Shown piece by piece: positions 1 through 11,499 of a stretch of DNA of 64,000 nt; within the stretch, counting starts at the first letter, position 1; each line of letters starts with the position of its first letter. Made by a program: the position numbers and the translations under genes. Source of the stretch: Rotaria sordida (lineage: Eukaryota > Rotifera > Eurotatoria > Philodinida > Philodinidae); the NCBI GenBank assembly GCA_905250125.1, contig CAJNOL010000272.1, positions 62,001-126,000 of the forward strand. The letters are read 5' to 3'. The notes under the pieces are model-generated. The model was not told where the DNA came from, made no database searches, and worked only from the letters and a program-made list of their open reading frames with translations.

Positions 1-187
1 ATATTGTAATTTCTTATATCAATTCCAACCAAGTCATCGAACTGAAGTAAAAAACAAACGTACGATCGAAAATTACTTTATTTACTACCATTCTATTTTT
101 CGTCATCAATCTTTTGTCCAACATGATTTCAAATTATAGAGGATCGAAATTTGTACCTCTCTCCCCGTCAGAGAGCGTGACAAACAG

Positions 188-220
188 TGTTGATATACGA
201 TCACAAACCGTATATCAACA
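188..220. repeat. short perfect hairpin
   Basis: A 12-nt stem (188-199 and 209-220, tgttgatatacg and its complement) closes over a 9-nt loop. It lies in the presumed intron upstream of the golgin-84 last exon. A second weak ctctct/agagag pairing sits just upstream. It may be the tip of an old fold-back element; no function can be assigned. Confidence 0.5.
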
Positions 221-453
221 ATGTCTTGTAAACTAAAATAATAACTAGTTCCTTATTATATTTCTGGAGAGGATGGTGAAGAAATGTGTACCAAAATAGA
301 TAGAATAAAACAATTTTTCTGTGATGAGCAATAGCAGCTATATCGAATTTCACGTTTTATTCCTGGAAGAACTGCGCTAACAATCTTTTAGCTTGATTTT
401 CAACTCAACTAAAACAAACTTCGATTATCAATTAATTTTTTTCTTATTTCCAG

Positions 454-1436
454 ACATCGAAACATTAGGTACAACTGATGATCCTTCAATTCATGATGTT
501 CATCTTGTTGGAAATGTACCACCATCACCAACAACATCTTCAAATTGGGGATCTATTCAATATGAAGAATTAAAAGTTGAAAATGAATTATTTAAACAAG
601 AATTACAAGCACGTGAATTAACAATACATACATTACGTAGTGAACTTCAAGAAGCTGAATTACTGATTCAACATGCTGATGAACAATTATATGAACAAAC
701 AAATCAATTAAATGAACAATTAAAAGATGAACATGCACGTTTAACATTAGCTGAACAAGATTATCGTAAATTAAAACAAGAATTAACTTATATGCATGAA
801 GAATTTTATAAACAAAAACAAACTCATATAACACAATTAAATGAACGTGAACGTGAATTAGAACGTCTTCGTTTACAATTAACAGCTAAAACAATAAGTC
901 ATGTTAATGATGATGAATTAGAAAAACGTTTACAAACATTAACAGAATCTTTAATACATAAACAAACAATTATTGAAACATTACAAACAGATAAAAGTTC
1001 TTTAACAATGCAATTAGAACGTTTAGAAAAACGTTTAGATGATTATGAAAAAATTTCTTCAATGACAACAAATAATTCATTACAACAATCATCTAGACGT
1101 CTTCAAACAACAACATCATCAACAACAATATCAATGGATATGGATCACAGTGGAATGTATGATAATGATCATGAAGATACACTTCGTCCTCGTATACCTT
1201 TATTACGTGAAACACCTTATGATCCTGATATAGCAAAAAAAGTTAAACGAGCTGCTAACGAACTCGATAAACTCGGTATTCGTTTAGGAATATTTTTAAA
1301 ACGTTATCCAGCTGTTCGTCTTGTTGTTATTTTTTATGCTATACTTCTTCATTTATGGACATTAATCGTACTTTTTACATATACACCAGAAGTTCATGGA
1401 AATATGAATCCACTTGATATGTCAAAAAAACCTTAA
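454..1436 (+). CDS. GOLGA5: golgin-84 (GOLGA5-type) last exon, 3' partial gene
   Basis: Golgin-84 is a tail-anchored coiled-coil tether on Golgi cisternae that helps vesicle capture and ribbon organisation. The window holds only the last exon: a pyrimidine-rich tract and cag acceptor end at 453, and the frame runs open to TAA at 1434-1436. About 250 residues of heptad-like coiled coil rich in E, L, Q and K are followed by a Ser/Thr-rich break and a basic helix. The protein ends in one membrane segment near its C-terminus with the pattern LLHLWTLIVLFTYTPE, which matches the known golgin-84 tail closely. Earlier exons must lie to the left; none was found in positions 1-450. An upstream in-frame ATG at 393 lies in the intron and is not a start. 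The family is clear from the tail. Confidence 0.85.
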
Positions 1437-2321
1437 GACAGTGATATTATATCCATATTTACTTTTTCTTTTTTCTTTTTTATACATGTAAATAATTTTT
1501 TTTTTGTTTTTGGGAAAGGAAAATATACGGATTTAGCGTTCTTAAGAGTAAACTAATTTGCGTTGTCAATCATTGTAAAGTTCGAAAAATTCTCGGTTAT
1601 AAATTTCTCATGTTAAGATTGAAAAACATTTAGACAAAACAGATTTTATCTGTCGAATCAGATGAAAGAAGTTCTTGCTAAGTGAAATAATCTTAGCAAT
1701 CTATGAATTCGAACATATACAATATCAGATATACTTTATTGAAATCATTAAATATATAATATATAAAATTTTATTTTGCGAAGAAAAGTATTTTGAAGAA
1801 TTACTTGTACATGAAAATGATCCATTCTTTTTTCAATTCGTTACTCTTTGGTTGTCTTGTTTTTTCGTATGATCTATCAAATAAGATGATTGAACATTTC
1901 AACTAATTCCATGAATGATAAAAAAGAACCAAATTCTGATTCGTAAACTTGTTTGACTATTGATATTTTATTGAACTTGTCAATACCACTTCTTAGTACC
2001 TTTTGTGTATAATTGTGAACTAGAGTTGTTTTGCATGTAACAAAAATTGCTATGCATCATGATGCTGAATGTCTTATTGCCATGTTGTTGATCAGTTTTC
2101 TGGCAATGGAGTTGAAGTTAATCGAATGAAATCTTTGATCTTATTCATAAGACAATCGAGTGGTGCTAAAAGTCAAGATAACTTTGTGAAAAAAGTAATA
2201 GTAGAACATTCATATTTACATTCAAGACAAGATTTGTGTCAATTCCATAGTTTAATTTCCAATCTATTCGTTACTTCAATATTAAATTTATCTGTTATCT
2301 CATATAGAGATGTCTCAATAA
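1437..2321. other. intergenic, AT-rich, no gene seen
   Basis: This is the 3' flank of golgin-84. Short open frames here have no coding character or splice context, and I see nothing I can name. Confidence 0.5.
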
Positions 2322-2940
2322 TTGTATTGATACTAATGTCCGTTTCACAATAAAAGGTAGGTTGCCATTTCCTGAATAACTTTCGCTCAGTACAAGATAT
2401 AAATCTGTGATTTTCACCGTTTGAAAGAGTGATATCCGGACCATCGATCTGTATAGAACTCATTAAGATGAAAGATGCTTTTTTTTATAGGTGCATTTGG
2501 ATCAACACTTTTTTCTTCGTATATTTTCACGATAATCTCAAATCAAATTATATTAAAATGTAGTTCATATTGCCCTTTTTTCGCTACAAAATGATCACAT
2601 TTTCTTCGTAAATCCGTTTAGAATAAGAAGTTGAATGATAATGAAATATGTGATAATTTTATAGCGAAAAAAGGATGATTTGAGCTACATATTGATATAA
2701 TTTGAGTTGAGATTATTGTGAAAATTGATGAAAATACGCGAGAAAAAAGGTGTTGATCCAAAAATACCTATAAAAAAAACATCGGTCGTCTTAATGAGTT
2801 TTATACAGATCAAAGGTCGAGACATCGTTCGAAAGAACGATGAAAATCGCAAATCTATATCTTTTACTCAGCGAAAGTTATTCAGAAAATGGCAACTTGC
2901 CTATTATTTTGAAACGGACATTAGTATAAATATTGTGGGT
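2322..2940. repeat. fold-back element 1 (about 620-bp imperfect palindrome)
   Basis: The left arm, about 2322-2605, is the imperfect reverse complement of the right arm, about 2638-2940, with a loop of only about 30 nt. For example, gttgccatttcctgaataac on the left pairs with the ttattcagaaaatggcaac stretch on the right. The two arms produce mirror ORFs with similar peptides (both contain ERKLFRKWQ- or QRKLFRKWQ-like runs). These are a by-product of the palindrome and not two genes. It looks like a MITE or fold-back transposon with no coding capacity. Confidence 0.85.
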
Positions 2941-5650
2941 TTTAGTTTTTAATGTAGTGAAGGAATCTTATTGTAGATGTCAATTAGTAGGAAGATAGAA
3001 TTACTGCTCTAGCCGAACCAGAATAAGACGGATATAGAAAAAGTATGAATTAATCGAATTCTAAATCCAAACAAAACTCAACAGTATATGTTAAAGTTCG
3101 TTGAGAGAAAAGAAAACTGCTAAATGAATCATGACATTAAAGATCAAGTTTTTTTTCACCATGAGGTTCAATAAGAACATTGATTTGAAAGATGCACAAC
3201 GAATGGTGGTATATATTTACCGATGTTATGCCTCCCATATTCTTCATATAAGAAACCTATACTACAGCTAAACACTCTGTCACGACTAAGGCTCCCAAAA
3301 CTTATTTCGGATAATGAGTTTCTCAGAAAATATTTTAAAATCAGTGAATGATGATGCATTCAAAAGTAGAAATCTTGAGCTATTCAACCAGGTGTGAAAT
3401 TCAACAACTGATAGCGTGAACAAAACGTAGAATTTCTGAGTGGGGAGGGAGGAAAGAGGTTTAACAATACCAACAATGGTAAGTAAATCATCAAGACAGA
3501 GTAGAATATCATTCATATTTGTATATTAATTAAAAAAGTATCTTTAATACAGATAAATATTCTTAAAACAAAATTGATGGATAAATCTGTGCTTGTTTTC
3601 TTAGTTGATTTGTTTCTATTGAAGGCATGAATGCATATTCGATGATGTGCGAAAGAAAGGCGGCTATAACTTTTTCAATGATTTTTGACTAGAGAAACGA
3701 ATATATGTAGGCTTCTAGAGGAAGATTTTCTGTATTGAAGAGTGTATGTATTATCAAATTCTATTCTGTGTACTGTTGATGTTGACAGATTGATGGATGG
3801 CGCCGCCTATTGAGTTGTCAACGGTATGCAGGAGAGCCTGATAGTACATATGCCATTAGATAGAGGAAGTCTTTCTCTACAAGTCTACATATAAATCCTG
3901 TTCTGTAGACAAAGCTGTATAGTCATCTTTTATTCATTTACTATATCTGTTTCACTGCCACTCTATGCTTAAATTATCAATGCTGAGTATTCGAAATATA
4001 AACAAAGTTCATATACTTGAGTATATTTCAAATTTGAATTTCTAGAATTAACAGAAGAAGTTCATGTTTTAAGCTATGCAAATAAGATTTTATTGACAAT
4101 TTTTTTTCTACAATATAGATAAAAATTTCTAGTCGACTTCTGAAAGAAATCAGTTTCTATTGTGACATAGCAGAATTAATAAAATAGTTCAATTCGTAAA
4201 AGTCTTTGATTATATGAAGATATTGTGATTTTCTAAAGTTAGAACTCTATTTGAACTTTGCAAAAAGAAGTTTTTTTTTTATCGAAGCTGAATAAGCACC
4301 ATCGTTCATTTGTTATTTTAGTATCTGCAGCATTAATATTTATGAAAAGTTATACTTTTTTTTCTCAAAGTCTACAAGAAAGCTGATCTGTCCTCATTGT
4401 GCAAACTGATTTTCACTGATGTTTTTCTATTTGTATTGTCTATTTGTATTAGGAATGCAACTAATAGATCTCTTACAGAAGAATATATTTTGCGTTTCTT
4501 ATTCTATGAAAAATAGTTTAATTATCCAATAAAAAAATTTCATCAATAATACAAACATCAAAAGTTCGTAATATAAGAAATTTCAAAAAAAACCATTTAG
4601 TTTGAAGTGGAGAACAAAATAATTATTCTCATGCATTTGGAAAGAACAACATTTGTTGACACTCAAGATTATTTTCTCTTCGATCGTTCATATTAGCTTA
4701 TCACATTAGTCAAACAACTTTCAGTCTTACCTGCTGACTGGTAAGCGCCTTTAAATCGTCAAACCAAATCAAGTCAAAGTTGTTCGTCTGTCTGATGTAA
4801 TATATTAATTTCCTTCTTAATATACTTGAAATATGAGATACCATAACATGTTGATGATTTTGCCCACCAAATTTCATCAGATTTATTTGATACACAGTAT
4901 GTTGGAGAAAGAAAGAACGAATGAGTTGAATACCTAGAGAAGAAAATATATAGTAACTATTGGCTCTGATTGATTTATTTTAATGGAAGTCAAAAGGACA
5001 ATCGTATCATGCACTCAAAGAAAAACAAGACTCGCTTCTTCTTTTTCTTAAATTGTCTTCATGAGTCAAAAACATTTCGATAATTTAAATCTACCTTGTA
5101 CGAAAAATATTAATGATATATTTGTCCATTTGTTTTGATTTGATATTTTATGTCAAAACTTGTTATTCTTATACTTTTATAGAAATATATTAAGTAAATA
5201 AATGAAACTATATTGATACATTAATATTAAGTTATAGAATTTAATAAATTTAAAAAATTAGAAAATCTGTTCTCCAAGTCTGGCGTGTTCTCAGTTCTGA
5301 TTAATGATTATACATTCTCGACAAGAATGGCTGTACAAAGATGATCATCAATAAGATTATGAAAAAAATTTGTATCAAAATTTAAAATGTCAATTTAAAC
5401 AAGTGTTTAAATTGTTAGCTTATTTTTCAATGAAACGTCGCATTTATCGTTAACACTTCGAAAATTCATTTCTTTTTAGTCTTCTTTGATTATAAACAAG
5501 AAACCAATTACATTCGTCAAATTCTTTCTACATAATAATACTTTAAACAATGTCTAAAATGATATATAACATTTATTCATCATATCACGAACGAATAATG
5601 TCGAATTAGTTCATAGAAATTGTCAACATGAAGATTTTCATTCTATATGA
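2941..5650. other. intergenic, no gene seen
   Basis: AT-rich DNA between fold-back element 1 and the ENaC-type gene. A slightly GC-richer patch lies near 3780-3850. Small ORFs here are fragmentary and lack splice-site logic. I found no clear repeat structure. Confidence 0.45.
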
Positions 5651-8072
5651 TTATGTATTGTTAATTTGCAATCTGTTTCTTATAGTTTCTCGAATAATGT
5701 GAAATTCATATCGAAGAATACGATAAACCATTTCAATAAATTCCATAACTGACAAGAAACTAATTCCAATCCATAATCCTGTTTGACCACCAACATTTGA
5801 AAGAAGATCAACTGGACCAAGTGATGCTTGTTGTATATAACTTTCTACTTGAGTTGATTCACATACAACTTCAAGCGAAACAAAATTATTTTGAACTTCA
5901 GATAGCCAATTTCTTGACCAGTTTGTTGGTAATGGTATAGAGAGTGATTCGACAAAGTTTTTAGTTGCATATGCATAAGGTGGAGATGGTGCTGCTATTG
6001 AAGATGATGTAACAGTAAAACTAACCGTCGAACATTCTTGAAGACAATCCGAACAAAACTGATTCCAAATTGATAATGTCTTTGAAATTCTAACAGTGGC
6101 ATTCAAATAACATGTATTATTTGAGCTACAAAGAGGTGCTTGAATTATTGTATTTGTACCAGGCAAAACAACCGATCGAGCTGTCCATTCATCGGGATTT
6201 ATGCATCCACATTCTTGATAACTATGGGAAAAGATATTTGATTTAATTTGTAATAATACATATATCATAATAGATGCTCGTATACTGTTAGTTAAGGAGA
6301 GCGATCGTATTCGAATTAAATGAATAGTCTCACTGCCAAACTAACTCATTTAAAATATGAGCTGTCTATCGCACGCACGGATCGACATATTTGAATTTCA
6401 AGGTATTGATAGTCTATATCATGTGCCTACACTTCAAAATTTCATCAACATTTATTTTTCTTTTTTTCGTTATAGTTGAATACAATTCGATGAGTTGTAT
6501 GAGAAGAAAAAAATAAAATCTCATATATTCGAAAGCAATTTTACGAAAAACTTTTTTTTCATTATTAGCATTCTTTACTCCCTATGACCATGTCGATCCT
6601 AAAGGGACAATTGAGCTCTAGGACCATAGATACCAATCGTGAACTGAATCGAAGTAAAATACAAGAAAAAATTCTACGAAAAACTCCAAGGTGCTATTAT
6701 TTTTAAATATAAGGATAATAGACATTAAATTCTGACTATTGTTAAATTGCTTTTGAGTATGTGAGATATTATTTATTTTTGTTATGTAACTCACCGAGTT
6801 CTATCCAGTCACGACGAAAAAAGAAAAATAAATGTTAGTGAAATTTCGAAGTGTAGGCACATAGACTATCAATACCTTGAAATTTAAATATGTCATTCTG
6901 TGTATGCTATGAACAGCTCATAATTATTTTAAAATACTTGGTTTGGTAACGAGAACATTTATTTGATTCAAATATGATCAATCTCCTTAACTCACAGTAT
7001 ACGATCTTCGATTGTAAGATCATGATACTTACATGTATGCCTGTATACAAAGTGTATAACAAACACCTTGTGAATATGCATAATCGGCACCTTCATATGC
7101 ACTAAACATTGCTTGCATAGCAGGTGGTATCTTAGTTGTACAGTCCGTATATGGTAATGATAAATATTGATAAGTCTTTTTCTTGTAACCTAGTTTATGT
7201 CTTCGTCCAGGTGCAAGCACCATGCCAGCAACATCAATCAGTGGTAATTGTGTATTGTCATGAATCATAGCGACCATTCCAGCTGACACATCTATTTATA
7301 TAAAAAGAGAATAAACATATTTTGAGATGTGCTATGAAAATAAACCTTGTGCAACAAATGGAACATATAGATGACTTTGTGCATAAAGACGTAAAATAAG
7401 GTTTCCTGATCCTCCATCATCATTAGTATATCGAATATTACTTTCATTTGTTGTTTTCTTTTTAGCATTAAATGTGAAACATTGACCATAAGTAGACGAC
7501 AAAAATGAGATGAAATCATTAGTGGTACAGTTTCTGTCATTGTACAAGCATTGAATTAATATTTCATCGAGAGAGAAAAGATACTGAGTCAGAGGTTCAC
7601 CTGCATTTAGTTGAACTCGCAAAAAATCACGAAGAAGAACAGTCTGTTCCATAGTAAATGTAGTTGTGCCATTTGTATTGGTTGCATTAATTGAATTTGT
7701 ATAATTTAAAAAAGGTTCAATTAAACGATCATAACGAGCTCCTACATAATTACAAAATGTAACTGCAGGAAATACTTGTGATCGTTCAAAAGAGATCGAT
7801 ACAGATGTTTGTGTGGGATATTCAAAATAACTTTTAATCGATTGAGTTACAAAATAAATCATAATACCAGCAAAAATAAAAAATGAAATAGTCCAAAAAA
7901 TACGATTATGTTTACTTTGACTACGTGCCATACCAGGTAAACCATGAGTTGATGTATTCAAAGCAAATTCTCTAACGATGGAACGACGTCGATGTTTTGG
8001 TGATTCTAATTTCCATGCTTCTTTTGTTATCGAATTAACTGGAACTACACGATTATTCGCTGTATTTTCCAT
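5651..8072 (-). CDS. DEG/ENaC (amiloride-sensitive) sodium channel subunit
   Basis: Three exons on the minus strand: 8072-7346, 7291-7033 and 6221-5651, with phases 1 and 2, giving 518 residues, normal for the family. The cytosolic N-terminus has the conserved His-Gly gating pair (STHGLPG, H43-G44). TM1 spans about 58-78. A large ectodomain rich in Cys and N-glycosylation sites includes the YQECGC cluster. TM2 carries GGQTGLWIGISFLSVMEF, with the G-x-S selectivity-filter triplet GIS at about 481-483. DEG/ENaC proteins form trimeric Na+ channels opened by acid, peptides, force or constitutively. The ligand cannot be told from sequence; FMRFamide-gated and ASIC-like subtypes are both possible. 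Intron 1 is 54 bp, but intron 2 is 811 bp because it holds fold-back element 2. Confidence 0.92.
6276..7006. repeat. fold-back element 2, inside ENaC intron 2
   Basis: The left arm (6276 to about 6478) begins cgtatactgttagttaagga. The right arm (about 6815-7006) is its imperfect complement, ending tccttaactcacagtatacg. Long stretches match between arms, for example around the caaggtattgatagtctat run. A unique centre of about 330 bp separates them. The element fills almost all of ENaC intron 2; removing it would leave an intron of about 80 bp, typical of this locus. Confidence 0.85.
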
Positions 8073-11000
8073 AACTTTCTTTTTGTTAACTTAGTAAAAT
8101 GAAATTCTACTTTATATGTGTTAATATCAACTCCACAAGCAGATATTTGAGTAATTTCCGTAGTAACTAAGCACAATACTGCTGTTTTGAATGTGATCGG
8201 TTTTATATATAAATTATGAGAATAAAATGATCGATTGTTAAATTATTCAAGTACGGAAGTAACTTGCGATGATTTTATGTTCTATGAAAAAAAAAATTGT
8301 TTACAAGGGTGATGTCAAACAATACATTGATTGTTTTCTATTATCCGTTGAAAATAAAAAAAAAATTCAAAAAAACTTATTAAGAACTTGATTGGTGTCA
8401 GCATCATTTTTATATTAGGTTCTTTAGCAACTCCTGTTTGATTGCTAATATTAGTTTTTGTTTTTCTTCTCAAGTAATAATTAACATTCACAAAGAAAAT
8501 TTGTTTTTTGAGAAAGAAAAGAGAAATTGTAAGTTTTCTTTATCAGAAAATAAAATATTAATAACAGCTATGTGATGAGAACTTTTTTTTGTTCTAGTTT
8601 AATTTACCAATATAAAAATGTCTTTTCGATTTAAACGATGATGACATGCCGCAAACAATTATCTTCATTCAATTCAGAATGTTTCAATCATTTATTTGTT
8701 TAATAGTTAACTCCAATTTATAATACCTATAAGAGAAAATCTTTAATCCAAAGAGAAAAAAAAAATGAAGAAACAAGTACTATTATCAAATTTTCATGTC
8801 TTCTGTTTAATTTTTAAAGCTTTCCAATAATTAATCAGTGTACGTTCTCCAGTAGAGATATGTGAGACCAAGTGTTTTTGAGTAAATGTGTTTTGCTTAT
8901 AATTCTCAATACTGGGGATGTGTTTTTGTTAGTAAGGATAAAGCAATTCTTCAAATTTCTAATCGAAGTTTAGAATATTCTTAGTATTGAGAAATACCGG
9001 ACTCCTAGCGATTCTTGATGTCAGTTATGTTCAATTTTGAATGCTCTGTCCAAATCTATTCTTAGGTTTTGTCTAATGTACAATGCAGGTCTCAGAAATC
9101 TGTTGTAATTAACCGAAATAAACTGAAAATTGCAAATTTTTGCTCAATTCCTAAATGTTTGTTTTTTATGTCATGTATTTCGACTACAGTTTCTAATAGA
9201 GCAAAAAGAAACTGATCATGATTGATATAAACAATCCACAGGAAAAACGTTCTTAATAAGAAAAAACAATGTCATCATTGACATCATGATCTAGGAATTG
9301 GTGTATGTCAACTTTAATATGACGTTTCATTTTCTTACAGAAGATCATTCAAAAAAGGCAAATTTTTATAGATTTTGGGTTTTTATTAAAACGAAGACAG
9401 CAACAAAAGTTAGTCACCACTCTCTTTGTTTATAGCTAAGATAGTTGTGAATACATCTGATGATCGATAGTGAGTCAGAGATAGAATCAAGCGCTCAATT
9501 TAAATTATTCCTTAAACTCATGTTTATATCCGTTAACAGAATTCTCTTAGTAATTAATTTCACAATAGTTACTTCACAGTTCCTTTCTGACTTCGATCAT
9601 CTGATTGGTCGAAACATATAACTTTTCCAATGTAGAGTGACAAAAACGAAGCTTTGATTCTAGTATAGCGTGATTATCTTGTAGCGAAAAGTGTCTCATA
9701 TTCAATCGTTTAAACAATTATTCGCTTTTTAGAAAATATCGATTTATTCATCAATCGATATTGGAAGCTTCGGATTGTATTTTGAAGCTAAGTGAAACTC
9801 GAATGCCATCTTATTTTATTAGTATTTTTCAATCTCTATTTATTTAATCAGTAAATATGGATCATATCGAGTGTTAAAAATTTTTACTGCAGTGTTGCTA
9901 TATTAGATGGATAACTAATGCTTGAAAAAGTGTGACGTGTTTTGCTTAGTTTTGAATATGAACTTTTTCGAGAAATATTTCTTAACTTAATTATAAATTA
10001 CAGTTCACGCTGTTTTTCTTTTTTTATACAGTATAAAATTCAACAGATAATTGATTCATCTTGTTTGTTGTCATGCACGGAAAAGTTTTTACTTATTATC
10101 GAATACAAAGAATATCATTTTGATTTAGTCATTTGTAGCTGAAATTCAACCTCCTTTAACTAACATTGGCTTCTGAAAGTGAATTATAAAATAGGTCTAT
10201 ATTCTCTAAATGAATATAACCGTTTCAGGTCAACTTACTGATTTTAAGCTGTTATGATAATTAAATTTATTAACATTAACTTTTATTAAAGATTGATTAT
10301 TAGTATAAAAAAAAGTCATACTTATTCTGTATCTGTCGATATACGATTATATACTGTCTAATAGTATATGAGTTTCATGTCGAATCATCTTGAATATCTT
10401 CTAGATAAAAAATCTTGAAATTTCTTAAGTGAGAATTAAAATAATGTACTATCTTCCAAGATGAGATAGGAAGAAATTGTTTAAAACTAAAGAATAACCT
10501 AAAAGTTTCGACCTCTGCCTGAAATTAACCTTATCTATATGAATACATATATAGATAGTTAACTGAAATACACAGTTTTTTAGAGAAAGATTAAAGCTAT
10601 CATCTGAAAAGAAAATATGTCGAATTATATCGTGATTATGAAAAGTTATGGTTGCTTTATTGATCATAACTAAACATTTTACATCTTCCATTTTTTTGCA
10701 AAAACAAAATATGCTTGTAACGTCTGAAAACAGAATATTATTTTCTAGAGATTTTTACATGGCGAAGCTCTATAAGAGAATGAATCTCATACAACTTCTG
10801 ATCTTTTTTCCCATACAAAACGGAGAAAATCAGAAAGATTAATAAAAATCTCATGTATCCAACATTAGACAGAGTAAGCTAAACTTTTAATAACTTTAGT
10901 TGATTTACACTCGGTCGATCGACTAATGTTATTGAAAGCTAAGCATACTCTCTCGTGCAACTTATGCGCGATTTTTATTAGTCAGTTTGATTTTCTCAAC

Positions 11001-11499
11001 CTTTTCTTTTGTATTGGAAATAGGATTAAAAGTTTTGTTTTAATATTCATATTCTTGTAGAGCTTGTCGAACTCTATTGAACCATTTTCTAGTATTGAAA
11101 TAAATTATAAGTTTTATATCATTAGATTTTAATGAATAATGGAGAATAGTACTCATAATTTAGTTTGCGATTCTATTAATTTAAATATTAGAATGTCATT
11201 TTTAGCATATACGTTTTTTTTACACATTTGCTCTACTTGATGAAAAGTTGATGTAATTTTAATACTATTAGCAAACCATATGTTTTGAAATCAGTGTATG
11301 CAGCTAATGTTCAGCAGATTGATTTAATCGAATAATTTTATTTTATTCAAATTGTTTAAAGATTTTTTTATTGAATCAAAAAAAAATGTGTAGTTTATTA
11401 GATAATAAATGAAGTTGACAATCTACACATTAAAATAGACATATTATTTTTTTATTAATTCAATCAATGACTTGTTTCATCTTGTCAAATTTTTGATTT
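8073..11499. other. intergenic between ENaC and ADAMTS, no gene seen
   Basis: This holds the ENaC upstream region and the ADAMTS downstream region. It is AT-rich with only short, non-conserved ORFs. A small hairpin with atatcgatt arms lies near 9737-9763. I could not identify a promoter, RNA gene or element with confidence. Confidence 0.45.

Noticed and set aside
2239-2952. Two opposite-strand ORFs with similar peptides
   Set aside because: They are mirror products of a palindrome, without splice context or known domain, so they are not genes.
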